52,228 nt of DNA from Elainella saxicola E1 (GTDB lineage: Bacteria > Cyanobacteriota > Cyanobacteriia > Elainellales > Elainellaceae), in assembly GCA_002796835.1 (NCBI GenBank), contig LUGL01000081.1, forward strand, positions 4,925 through 57,152, given 5' to 3'. Numbering within the stretch: the stretch's first letter is position 1; each line of letters starts with the position of its first letter. Under the pieces are notes generated by a model. It had not been told where the DNA came from, did no database searches, and saw only the letters and a program-made list of their open reading frames with translations. Made by a program: the position numbers and the translations under genes. This document shows, piece by piece, positions 35,289 through 42,823 of this stretch.

Positions 35289-36080
35289 TCAGCTTGACTT
35301 CGGAGCAGGCGAATTTTCACCAAACCATTTGTTGATCAGTTCGTCCATCTTGCCGTTGCTTTTCATCTCCGCTAAGATGGGGTCAAATTTAGCCACCAGT
35401 TCCGATCCCTTTGGAAAGGCAATAGCAGAACCAGATTCACCTTTATTCGGAATCACATTAAATTCCAGGTCTGGATTAGATGACACAAAGCCTTTAGCAA
35501 CCGTGTCTTCCATAATCAATGCATCAACTCGACCCACCTTCAGCTCCTGAATCATCTCGCTAATGCGGTTCAGCGATTTGACGTTGGCTCCTTTGATCTC
35601 TTTAGCGGCCTTCTCTTGAATCGAGCTGAGCTGAACTCCAACATTTTTGCCGTTCAAGCTGGCTTCGGTGGTTAAGTTGCTTTCTTTCTTAGCGACGATC
35701 GTATTCTTGGCATCGTAGTAAATTTGAGAGAAATCGACGTTCTGCTTCCGCTCAGCAGTCGGCGTCATCCCTGCCATGACAAAATCAGCCCGCTTAGATT
35801 GAAGTGATGGAATCAATCCGTTAAAGTCGAGGTTGTCGATTTTGAGACCGTATCCCAATTTTTCTGTAACGTATTTAGCAATATCCACGTCGAATCCAAT
35901 CACTTCTTGATTACCGCTGGCTGAATCAATGTATTCATAGGGCGGGTAATCGGCAGAAGTCGCCATGGTAAGGGTTTGTGGACCGCCGCTGCTACTATTT
36001 CCAGAATTACAGGCTGTCACCAAAACAATGGTCAGTAATGCTGAAAATAGGGCCGTGATGAAAAAACGTAATCTTTTCAT
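35289..36080 (-). CDS. Polar amino-acid ABC transporter substrate-binding lipoprotein
   Basis: About 263 residues. Signal peptide with lipobox LVTAC (Cys near residue 24). The mature domain, TLMATSADYPPYEYIDS-like, then VIGFDVDIAKYVTEKLGYGL, LIPSLQSKRADFVMAGMTPT and AIAFPKGSELVAKFDPILAE, is the family-3 solute-binding fold for polar or basic amino acids (GlnH/ArgT). I place the start at the ATG at 36080 instead of the in-frame TTG nine bases upstream. It supplies substrate to the permease and ATPase encoded downstream on the same strand. The ligand cannot be told apart between glutamine, glutamate and basic amino acids. Confidence 0.9.
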   Translation of the reverse strand: MKRLRFFITALFSALLTIVLVTACNSGNSSSGGPQTLTMATSADYPPYEYIDSASGNQEVIGFDVDIAKYVTEKLGYGLKIDNLDFNGLIPSLQSKRADFVMAGMTPTAERKQNVDFSQIYYDAKNTIVAKKESNLTTEASLNGKNVGVQLSSIQEKAAKEIKGANVKSLNRISEMIQELKVGRVDALIMEDTVAKGFVSSNPDLEFNVIPNKGESGSAIAFPKGSELVAKFDPILAEMKSNGKMDELINKWFGENSPAPKSS

Positions 36081-36471
36081 AGAAATCAATCTGAATCAAA
36101 ATAGAGAATCGAAACACTGACAGGTTCCTAGAGCAGCCATTCTAGACAGGTTAAACAATTTAGGATAAGCCGATCGTCTCTGCCGTCCTTGAAACCATCC
36201 ATTCAGACTTCTGAATAGATTGCATAGATTTCGATCGGGCAGATTCGAGTTCCAGTTCCAATCAATTTGCCATGGCCTGAGAAACAATCCTTTATCTCTC
36301 AAGGATTTCTTCCAATTAGGCTGCTATGAGTCTTTGATGGAGCCATTTGAGTTAAGGGCGGTTGAAGCCAGTGAAATTGCCGCCATTCCAGCCTGCCATT
36401 ATTCCAGCCTCAAGATAGCATCTTCATTCCGACTGAAAAATGACTCTCAAGATACAAATCATCCCCGAAAA
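36081..36471. other. Intergenic region between crtH end and the polar amino-acid operon
   Basis: About 390 bases with no convincing gene; it must contain the promoter of the minus-strand amino-acid transporter genes. A ten-base direct repeat ATTCCAGCCT occurs twice, at about 36387 and 36406. A minus-strand frame at 36096-36302 looks like chance. Confidence 0.4.
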
Positions 36472-38109
36472 TCAAAATTTTCTTGAGTTCAGGCCCAGAT
36501 CGATCGCAATCCGATGCGCACAAGCAAAGCCCGAAAACGCGACGGCATTCAATCCCTGTCCTGGAAAAGTGCTGTCTCCCACGCAGTAAAGGTTGGGAAT
36601 CACCGTGCGATTAAACGGCATGCCTAACAGTCCCCAGAGTTTGCGGTTGGGAATTGGACCATAGGTACCTTCAGTCCGACCTAGAAAGCGGCGATGGGTG
36701 CGGGGCGTCCCGACTTCTTGATGCTCGATCGCGCCTGATAAACCCGGAAAAATCGCCTCTAGTCGCTGAATCATCTGCGTGGCAATCAGGGTCTTTTGAG
36801 CAGCGTAATTGCCAGGAGAGAGCGATCGCCAATCCTCCATCCAGCTGGGAGTGAAGGCATGAATAATGTGGTGGTTAGGTGGCGCTAAGTCTGGATCTAG
36901 CAGGGTCGGAATTGAGATAAAAAGTGTGCCATGGGCGGATTCCATCTTGGCCCAATCTTCCAGCAAAATATGGTGACAGTCAGTGTCGGGTGGCAGAACG
37001 TCAGCACGAACCCCCAGATGCAAACTGACAAAGCTGGGTGATTTTTGATAGCGCTGTTGCCACTTCTGCTCAAATCGAGGTAGTGCCACCTGGGGTAATA
37101 GCTGTCCGAATGTGTCCCAGCGTGTTGCATTGGAAACGATCCGTTTTGCCTGATAAACCTGTCCAGAAGCCAGCCGTACACCGATCGCCCGACCTCGATC
37201 GCACAAAATTTCCGTAACGCGGGACCGATAGCGAATCTCACCGCCTGCTTTTTCCAGTCCTTCAGCCAGCTTCTGAGCAATTTGACCCACACCGCCCTTG
37301 GGATAGTTAACGCCGCCATAATGCCGATCGCTAAACACCATGCCCGCGTTGATCATGGGAGTTCGATCGGCGGGCACCACGGACCAGCAGTAGCATTCCA
37401 GATCGATGAATTGCAGCAAAGCCGGATCGCGGATGTAGCGACGGGCAATGTTAGCCACATTTTTGGGGAGATACTGGGCTAATTTCAGACAGGCGATCGG
37501 ATTCTGCCAGAAAACGCGCGCCACATATCGAGGTTCTTCCAGGGAGAGAAGTTCGATCGCATTCAGGCAGTTGAATACCCGCCAACATTCATCGTAAAAC
37601 TGGCGAATGCCCTTTGCCTCATGGGGAAAAAGCTGGATCAGCGACTGCAAAAATTGCTCATAGTCCCGATGCACTTGCAGATCAAGGCCATTTGGCAAAT
37701 GGTAGTGAATTTGTACCGGGTCCGGAATGCTTTCCAGCTCAACATGAACAGCCTGAAGCGCTCTGGTCAGCAGGTTCGTAGTCCCCTGAGAACCTAGCCC
37801 AAAGATCATCGAGGCTCCCACATCAAACCGATAGCCCGATCGCTCAAAAGAGCCTGCACTGCCGCCCGGAATCAGATAGCGCTCCAGCACCAGCACCTTT
37901 ACCCCTTTTGTCGCAAGCTGAGTTGCAGTGACTAAGCCGCCGATGCCAGAGCCAATCACGATCGCATCATATTCAGCATTAGTGTCATTACCAGTAGGGG
38001 CGAATCGCGATTCGCCCTTACAAATAGTTGATGTGTTGTGAGTTTTTTTGAGATCAGTTAAGCCAGATGGATAGTGAGAATCGAACGTCATAGGGCCAAG
38101 GCGAAGCAT
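36472..38109 (-). CDS. crtH: Prolycopene (carotenoid) isomerase CrtH/CrtISO
   Basis: 545 residues. The FAD dinucleotide motif AIVIGSGIGGLVTATQLA is near residues 50-67, then VLERYLIPGGSAGSFERSGY and FDVGASMIFGLG, which mark CrtISO and separate it from the desaturase CrtI. CYCWSVVPADRTPMINAGMV and YPKGGVGQIAQKLAEGLEKA are also conserved, and the C-terminal FAD contact is LYCVGDSTFPGQGLNAVAFS. It converts poly-cis lycopene to all-trans lycopene in carotenoid synthesis. The N-terminal 45 residues before the FAD motif are longer than usual and contain codons from a 20-bp palindrome (37998-38017). It follows the NblB-like gene by 25 bases and is probably co-transcribed. Confidence 0.92.
   Translation of the reverse strand: MLRLGPMTFDSHYPSGLTDLKKTHNTSTICKGESRFAPTGNDTNAEYDAIVIGSGIGGLVTATQLATKGVKVLVLERYLIPGGSAGSFERSGYRFDVGASMIFGLGSQGTTNLLTRALQAVHVELESIPDPVQIHYHLPNGLDLQVHRDYEQFLQSLIQLFPHEAKGIRQFYDECWRVFNCLNAIELLSLEEPRYVARVFWQNPIACLKLAQYLPKNVANIARRYIRDPALLQFIDLECYCWSVVPADRTPMINAGMVFSDRHYGGVNYPKGGVGQIAQKLAEGLEKAGGEIRYRSRVTEILCDRGRAIGVRLASGQVYQAKRIVSNATRWDTFGQLLPQVALPRFEQKWQQRYQKSPSFVSLHLGVRADVLPPDTDCHHILLEDWAKMESAHGTLFISIPTLLDPDLAPPNHHIIHAFTPSWMEDWRSLSPGNYAAQKTLIATQMIQRLEAIFPGLSGAIEHQEVGTPRTHRRFLGRTEGTYGPIPNRKLWGLLGMPFNRTVIPNLYCVGDSTFPGQGLNAVAFSGFACAHRIAIDLGLNSRKF
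37994..38021. repeat. REP-like palindrome inside the crtH N-terminal coding region
   Basis: GGGCGAATCGCGATTCGCCC (37998-38017) is a perfect 20-base palindrome, with arms extended to GTAG.../...TTAC (37994-38021) apart from one G-T position. It has the form of interspersed GGGGCGAAT...ATTCGCCCC elements common in cyanobacterial intergenic DNA. Here it is read in frame as part of the protein (KGESRFAP) just before the FAD-binding domain. Confidence 0.7.
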
Positions 38110-38134
38110 TCGGTAGAGATCTTCTCAAATGCCA

Positions 38135-38836
38135 CTATGAATTGTCACTCGGTGGATTGGTCCGACTGGCTCGATCGTTCAGGTGTTGTAACGCAACTTT
38201 GGCAGCGGCTGCGACGTTAGGGTGACTATCTTTTGCCAAGTATTGTAAAGCTGAAATGCTCTTGGGACTGGGCAAGTTGCCTAAGGCTTCGGCTAAGCGC
38301 TGCCGCACCAACCAGTCGGACGATTGGGCAAACCGGAGAATCTGATCGATCGCTTCTAAATCTTGAATTTCACCCAGTGCAGCAATGGCGGCCTGATGCA
38401 GAATCACCTCTTCGCTGTCGAGTGCTTTGATCAAAACATCGTGCGCTCTAGGATCTTTGAGATTGCCCAGCGAAACGGCAGCGCTAAACCGCACCAACCA
38501 GTCTGTATCTTCATAGAAAGCACGGGACAGGGGTTCAAATGCTCGTACATCTTCTAAATAGCCGAGTGCTCCTGCGGCATCTGCCCGAATGCCATAATCT
38601 GGATCGGTCTCTAGTAACTTGATCAGGATGGGATAGTTATCAGCGGTAGGTTTAAGTCCCAGCGCAAAAATCGCCATCGATCGGACTTGCAGATTTTCGT
38701 CATCCAGCACTTTTTTAATCAAAGGCACCGCATCTTCAGGGGAAACATCGCGTAATGCCGCCAATGCCAACATCCGATCTTTAGAGTCGGCACTTTCTAA
38801 CTGGCTGGAAATTTGTCCAAGACTGAGCTGGCTCAT
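38135..38836 (-). CDS. nblB: HEAT-repeat protein, NblB-like (phycobilisome degradation/bilin lyase-related)
   Basis: About 233 residues; the ATG at 38836 is preceded by AGGAGTG and is preferred to one 21 bases upstream. Six or seven HEAT repeats of 30-33 residues are seen, e.g. DWLVRFSAAVSLGNLKDPRA, VILHQAAIAALGEIQDLEA and DWLVRQRLAEALGNLPSPKS. The DWLVRFSA/DWLVRQRLAEALG pattern resembles cyanobacterial NblB, needed for phycobilisome breakdown under nutrient stress, and bilin lyases of the CpcE family. Assignment to NblB among several HEAT paralogues is probable, not certain. A good minus-strand promoter is TATAAT at 38898-38903. crtH follows 25 bases downstream. Confidence 0.7.
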   Translation of the reverse strand: MSQLSLGQISSQLESADSKDRMLALAALRDVSPEDAVPLIKKVLDDENLQVRSMAIFALGLKPTADNYPILIKLLETDPDYGIRADAAGALGYLEDVRAFEPLSRAFYEDTDWLVRFSAAVSLGNLKDPRAHDVLIKALDSEEVILHQAAIAALGEIQDLEAIDQILRFAQSSDWLVRQRLAEALGNLPSPKSISALQYLAKDSHPNVAAAAKVALQHLNDRASRTNPPSDNS

Positions 38837-38897
38837 GGTTTCACTCCTGATCGGCAACAGGGCCTAATTTACAAAACGTTACGCTGATCTCATATTC

Positions 38898-38920
38898 ATT
38901 ATATAAGGGTGCAACCTGAG
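38898..38920 (-). promoter_or_regulatory. Putative promoter of the NblB-like-crtH unit
   Basis: On the minus strand CTGACT is followed 15 bases later by a perfect TATAAT (38898-38903), about 60 bases before the start of the NblB-like gene. It could also overlap the 3' end of mutS2 transcription. Confidence 0.45.
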
Positions 38921-38938
38921 TCAGAAAGTTGGCATCGC

Positions 38939-41482
38939 TCAACGGATATAGGCTACCGTCACACCCGATCCACCATCAGCCTGTTCAGCGAACTTAAACC
39001 GATCGACCTGCGGATGCTGCTTCAGAAATTCCTGTACGCCCTGTCGCAGTTTACCCGTACCATGTCCGTGAATAATCCAGACCGGACCTTGATCGGCTTC
39101 TGCAATTTTGCGTTCCAGCACAACTTCAGCATCGGCTACGCGGCTACCACGAATATCGATCGTATTGCGAGAAGTACGAACAGCTGGAGCTGGGGCTGGA
39201 GGAGGTGGAGGTGCCGGAGTTGAAGGAGGTTTGGGCGGCAACTCGGCTTTTTCTCCTTGCAGCGATTCCACATCGGTTAGCGAAATCGTCATCTTCATCA
39301 GGCCAAATCGCACCGTCAGTTCACCATCTTCGTCGGGATTAGTCAGCACTTCTGCCGTTTGACCTAATCGAGGAATCCGGACGCGATCGCCCACTTGCGG
39401 TCGGAAACCAGGTTTAGGTTTGGCAGGCTTTTGGCGTGACGGTAAGCGTTGTGTAGCAATTTGATTCAGCGCTTCGGTGGCCTGCTGCGCATCCTGGGCC
39501 GTGGGCGTGCCCTGCTGCAAGCGTCGGATCACCTGAGCAATTTCAGACTTGGCCTGCTGGATCGCCTGCTGCACCGTTTGTTCTTGTTGCTGCTGCAGTT
39601 CTCGTTCACGCTGTTTCAGCAGATCGGCTTTGCGAGCCACTTCTTGGTGTAATCGCTCGGCCTGCTGCACAAGCTGATTGGCAGCCTGAGCTTTTTCTTC
39701 CTGGAGACGACGCTGCGCTTCCAATCCGGCAATCACCTGATTCACTTCCTGCACGGCCCCAATACCCACCTGCTGCTGCGCCCGATCGACCACTTCTGGA
39801 TGCAGTCCCAAACGGCGAGCGATCGTCAGCGCGTTAGAGCGACCTGGAATCCCCCAAAGCAGGCGGTAAGTTGGTGAAAGGGAAACATCGTCAAATTCCA
39901 CCGAGGCGTTTTCAAACCGTTCATCTTGATATTTCAGCGCCTTCAGTTCGCCAAAGTGCGTAGTTGCAATGGTCAAGGCTGCATGGTCGGCCAGATAGTT
40001 TAAGAGGGCGATCGCCAAAGCGCTTCCCTCCGAAGGATCGGTACCTGCGCCCACTTCATCCAGCAAAACTAGCGCGTTAGCCAGGGTCGGTTGGTGAATC
40101 GTCGGATCGGTTGCCTCTGGGCTTCCTGTTTCGAGGCTTTCCAAGCTTGGGCTCTCTGCTTCGGGACCTTCTGCTGCCGGAATTTCCTCGCTTTCAGGGA
40201 TTGCGTCAGGTGCAGATGAGACTGATGACGATAAAACCGCTTCCAAAATGCGGCTAATGCGGCGAATATGTCCCGAAAACGTGGAAAGGCTTTGCTGCAA
40301 CGACTGTTCATCGCCAATGTCGGCCAACACCTGATCGAACCAGGGCAGTTCCACAGGCTCTCTGGCAGGCACAAACAGTCCGGCTTTTGCCATCAAGACA
40401 GCTAACGCTAGCGTTTTTAAAGTGACCGTTTTGCCACCTGTATTGGGTCCAGTAATCGCGACCACGCGAATATGCGGCTGAATTACCAGATCGATCGGCA
40501 CAACCGGCGTGCCCTGTTCATGCTGCTGTTGCCAGACCAAGAGCGGATGTCGCAACTGACGCAGGACGATCGGTTCAACGGGCTGGTTCTCTGGCACAAA
40601 TTGGATAAAGCGAGGTGGATTGGCCTGCATCCAGTAGGCGTAGCGGGCACGAGCCGTCGCCAGATCCAGCGTAGTAGCAATTACTAGCAATCGTTCCAGG
40701 TCAGCTTGAACGGCTGCGAGTTGCTCAGTGAGTTGACGCCGTACTTCTTCTTCTTCACGCTGTTCTTGCCGGATCAATTGCCGCAACTGATTGCCCGGAT
40801 TGACGATCGCATGAGGTTCAACATACAGCGTTACGCCGCTCGTGGACGTATCATGCACAATGCCGGGAATCACGTCTTTATGGGAGGCTTTGACCGGAAT
40901 CACAAACCGATCGCCCCGCTGCGTGATCAGGTTTTCCTGCACGGCATTGCTATGACGCTGGAGAATTTTCTGGAGCTGATCGTAGATTCGATCGCGCACC
41001 TGTCGGATTTGCAGCCGAATGCCTTCTAGCTTGGGGTTGGCCCGATCGGTCACTCTACCGCGATCGTCAATACAGCGGTGAATTTCTTGCTCAATCTCAG
41101 GATAGGTGCGCAGGTCTGAAACCAAGGTGTTCAGGGCATCCAGATCTGGATGCTGATCTATCACACGGCGCAACTGACGAGCACCCGCCAAAGTGGTAGC
41201 AATATCCAGTAGCTCGTTGCCATGCAGAATGCCTTGCAGTCCTGCCCGTTCCAGCGAGTCACCAATATCTTGAATGCCTTCAAAGGACAATCCACCTGCC
41301 AACCGTGACTCAATTTCGTAGGCTTCACGGGTTTGAGTCAGCAAGGTTTGGCTGACTTCGATCGCAGTCGGAATTTGCAGGTGGATAGCTGCCGTTTTTC
41401 CCAGCTTGGTCGCAGCAAATGTAGCGAGATGCTGGCACAGACGGGACCATTCTAAAAGTTCGAGCGTTTCGGTTTGAATCAA
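38939..41482 (-). CDS. mutS2: Endonuclease MutS2
   Basis: 847 residues. Coiled-coil and lever domains (1-330) precede the ATPase: Walker A GPNTGGKT (345-352), QSLSTFSGHIRR (398-408), Walker B LVLLDE (471-476) and TTHFGELK. A KOW-like strand (VGDRVRIPRLGQTAEVL) and the C-terminal Smr nuclease domain (TIDIRGSRVADAEVVLE, then IIHGHGTGKLRQGVQ) follow. MutS2 suppresses recombination and rescues collided ribosomes in other bacteria; it is not a mismatch repair protein. Residues 417-467 are an acidic Ser/Pro/Glu-rich insertion in the ATPase core, between the STFS segment and Walker B. Confidence 0.95.
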   Translation of the reverse strand: MIQTETLELLEWSRLCQHLATFAATKLGKTAAIHLQIPTAIEVSQTLLTQTREAYEIESRLAGGLSFEGIQDIGDSLERAGLQGILHGNELLDIATTLAGARQLRRVIDQHPDLDALNTLVSDLRTYPEIEQEIHRCIDDRGRVTDRANPKLEGIRLQIRQVRDRIYDQLQKILQRHSNAVQENLITQRGDRFVIPVKASHKDVIPGIVHDTSTSGVTLYVEPHAIVNPGNQLRQLIRQEQREEEEVRRQLTEQLAAVQADLERLLVIATTLDLATARARYAYWMQANPPRFIQFVPENQPVEPIVLRQLRHPLLVWQQQHEQGTPVVPIDLVIQPHIRVVAITGPNTGGKTVTLKTLALAVLMAKAGLFVPAREPVELPWFDQVLADIGDEQSLQQSLSTFSGHIRRISRILEAVLSSSVSSAPDAIPESEEIPAAEGPEAESPSLESLETGSPEATDPTIHQPTLANALVLLDEVGAGTDPSEGSALAIALLNYLADHAALTIATTHFGELKALKYQDERFENASVEFDDVSLSPTYRLLWGIPGRSNALTIARRLGLHPEVVDRAQQQVGIGAVQEVNQVIAGLEAQRRLQEEKAQAANQLVQQAERLHQEVARKADLLKQRERELQQQQEQTVQQAIQQAKSEIAQVIRRLQQGTPTAQDAQQATEALNQIATQRLPSRQKPAKPKPGFRPQVGDRVRIPRLGQTAEVLTNPDEDGELTVRFGLMKMTISLTDVESLQGEKAELPPKPPSTPAPPPPPAPAPAVRTSRNTIDIRGSRVADAEVVLERKIAEADQGPVWIIHGHGTGKLRQGVQEFLKQHPQVDRFKFAEQADGGSGVTVAYIR

Positions 41483-42038
41483 GGCAGCGCAATTCTTAAC
41501 AGTGATACATATTTCAATACAATCTCATTGTAGCGAGTCTGTAGATGAACTTGCAGGAAACTCTGTCTGAGCGATCGGAATTCTCATTCTGCTAAGGTAT
41601 AGCCTTGGGATTGTGGATTAAATCATATGGCATTAATTGCTTGAACTACCCAGGCGGAAAAGATGTCCATCCTGTAAGAAGTTTTGTTTGATTGAATGTC
41701 CGTTTCTCACTGTTTCAATTCATGTCCCTGCATGAGTACTTGATAGAATGTCAACCGGCAATTAGATAGATGTCAATTATGAATTATTGTGGTTTAAGAA
41801 TGCACAGTTAACTCAATGATTGAAATTCAAGTTGAATGCAGTCATATCAGAATATTTTGGCTGCGAATAATTCAATGTTGAACATATTTCTGATTTGCAA
41901 TTTTTGTATTTTCAGAATTTATATATACGTTAAAAGATTGAGTTATAAATCAGGTTTCTCCAGTTTGAAGTGTGATCAGGTTTTATTTCACAAGTTTTAT
42001 TTCACAAGTTTTATTTCACAAGGCTCGAACATCTGGTT
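41483..42038. other. A+T-rich intergenic region with a 14-bp triplication
   Basis: About 550 bases between mutS2 (start) and the methyltransferase gene (end), markedly A+T-rich. It contains the 14-base triple repeat at 41981-42022. A plus-strand frame of 69 codons at 41836-42045 crosses that repeat and the end of the opposite gene, and looks like chance. Confidence 0.5.
41981..42022. repeat. Three perfect tandem copies of a 14-bp unit
   Basis: TTTTATTTCACAAG occurs three times without gaps (41981-41994, 41995-42008, 42009-42022), all identical. It lies about 17 bases beyond the stop of the methyltransferase gene (stop at 42039-42041 on the minus strand). Confidence 0.85.
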
Positions 42039-42722
42039 TTACTGACGCCGAATCACCAGCATTTGGTTACCGCCCTTTTGGAGTTCATAGGCAACGGTCT
42101 GCACCGAAACAGCATAACCCTGGTCTTTGAAAAAATTAGTGATTTGCTCAAGGTGGGGCGATCGCTCTCGCATTAAAGTCAGCAGTGGGAAAATTCGCAC
42201 TTCAGTGGCAACTCGCAACATTTCCTGGATCGATCGCAAATGAAATTCCGCGTCCAATTGCTGGGAGTAAAGCAACAGCAAGTGGGAACAGAGAGCCAGG
42301 GAAAACTGCTGGGCTGGAAACGGGAGCTGGGGCAGCTTGCCAATCACATATCGTCCGGTTGCCTTGCCGATTTCATAATCCTGCAAGAAAGTTTGCAGTG
42401 CAGCAACTCGGTTCGATCGCAAATTTTCCGGCGAAGAGTGATAGGACCAAACCCAGTCATCCGGCGAGTTCTTGACTTGATCGATAATCTGATCCACTAC
42501 CGCATCAAATCGCGTTTGGATTTCTGACCCAGAAAATTGGTAGACCGGATCGACCGAAATGACCTGATAGCCCTGCCCTGTTGCTTCCGCATTAAAACTA
42601 GCAGGACCATCACCGACACCAATAACCTTTCCGGCTAAGTCTGTGGTTGTCAAATTGAACATCTGGCAATATTCATCGAACGATCGCCCAAACGGCACAA
42701 TCTCCTTCAACTGCATTGCCAT
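42039..42722 (-). CDS. Class I SAM-dependent methyltransferase-like protein
   Basis: 227 residues. The motif I glycine loop is GKVIGVGDGPASFNAEATGQ (about residues 31-50), then VISVDPVY for motif II. LPFPAQQFSLALCSHLLLLY is the motif IV-type post-binding region. The substrate is unknown, and the glycine loop is V-I-G-V-G-D-G-P instead of the more common D-x-G-x-G, so activity needs testing. It sits downstream of the GMC oxidoreductase gene on the same strand, 101 bases away, and could act with it. Confidence 0.7.
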   Translation of the reverse strand: MAMQLKEIVPFGRSFDEYCQMFNLTTTDLAGKVIGVGDGPASFNAEATGQGYQVISVDPVYQFSGSEIQTRFDAVVDQIIDQVKNSPDDWVWSYHSSPENLRSNRVAALQTFLQDYEIGKATGRYVIGKLPQLPFPAQQFSLALCSHLLLLYSQQLDAEFHLRSIQEMLRVATEVRIFPLLTLMRERSPHLEQITNFFKDQGYAVSVQTVAYELQKGGNQMLVIRRQ

Positions 42723-42823
42723 GATCAGAATTTTGGGGGGTGAAGTTTGAATGTTGAGTATTGAGCGTGAGACCAGTTCTACTCAGTACCCATGTTCAAA
42801 ATTTAGCATTCAAACCTCAAACC

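Noticed and set aside
36096-36302. Minus-strand ORF of 68 codons between crtH and the polar amino-acid operon
   Set aside because: No ribosome binding site, Trp/Arg-rich chance-like composition, and it lies where the operon promoter is expected.
41981-42022. CRISPR-like repeats
   Set aside because: The units are 14 bases long, tandem without spacers, and no cas genes are near; the same applies to the 15-bp repeat at 50020-50077.
41836-42045. Plus-strand ORF of 69 codons
   Set aside because: It runs through an A+T-rich gap and the 14-bp triplication and overlaps the end of the methyltransferase gene; composition is not protein-like.
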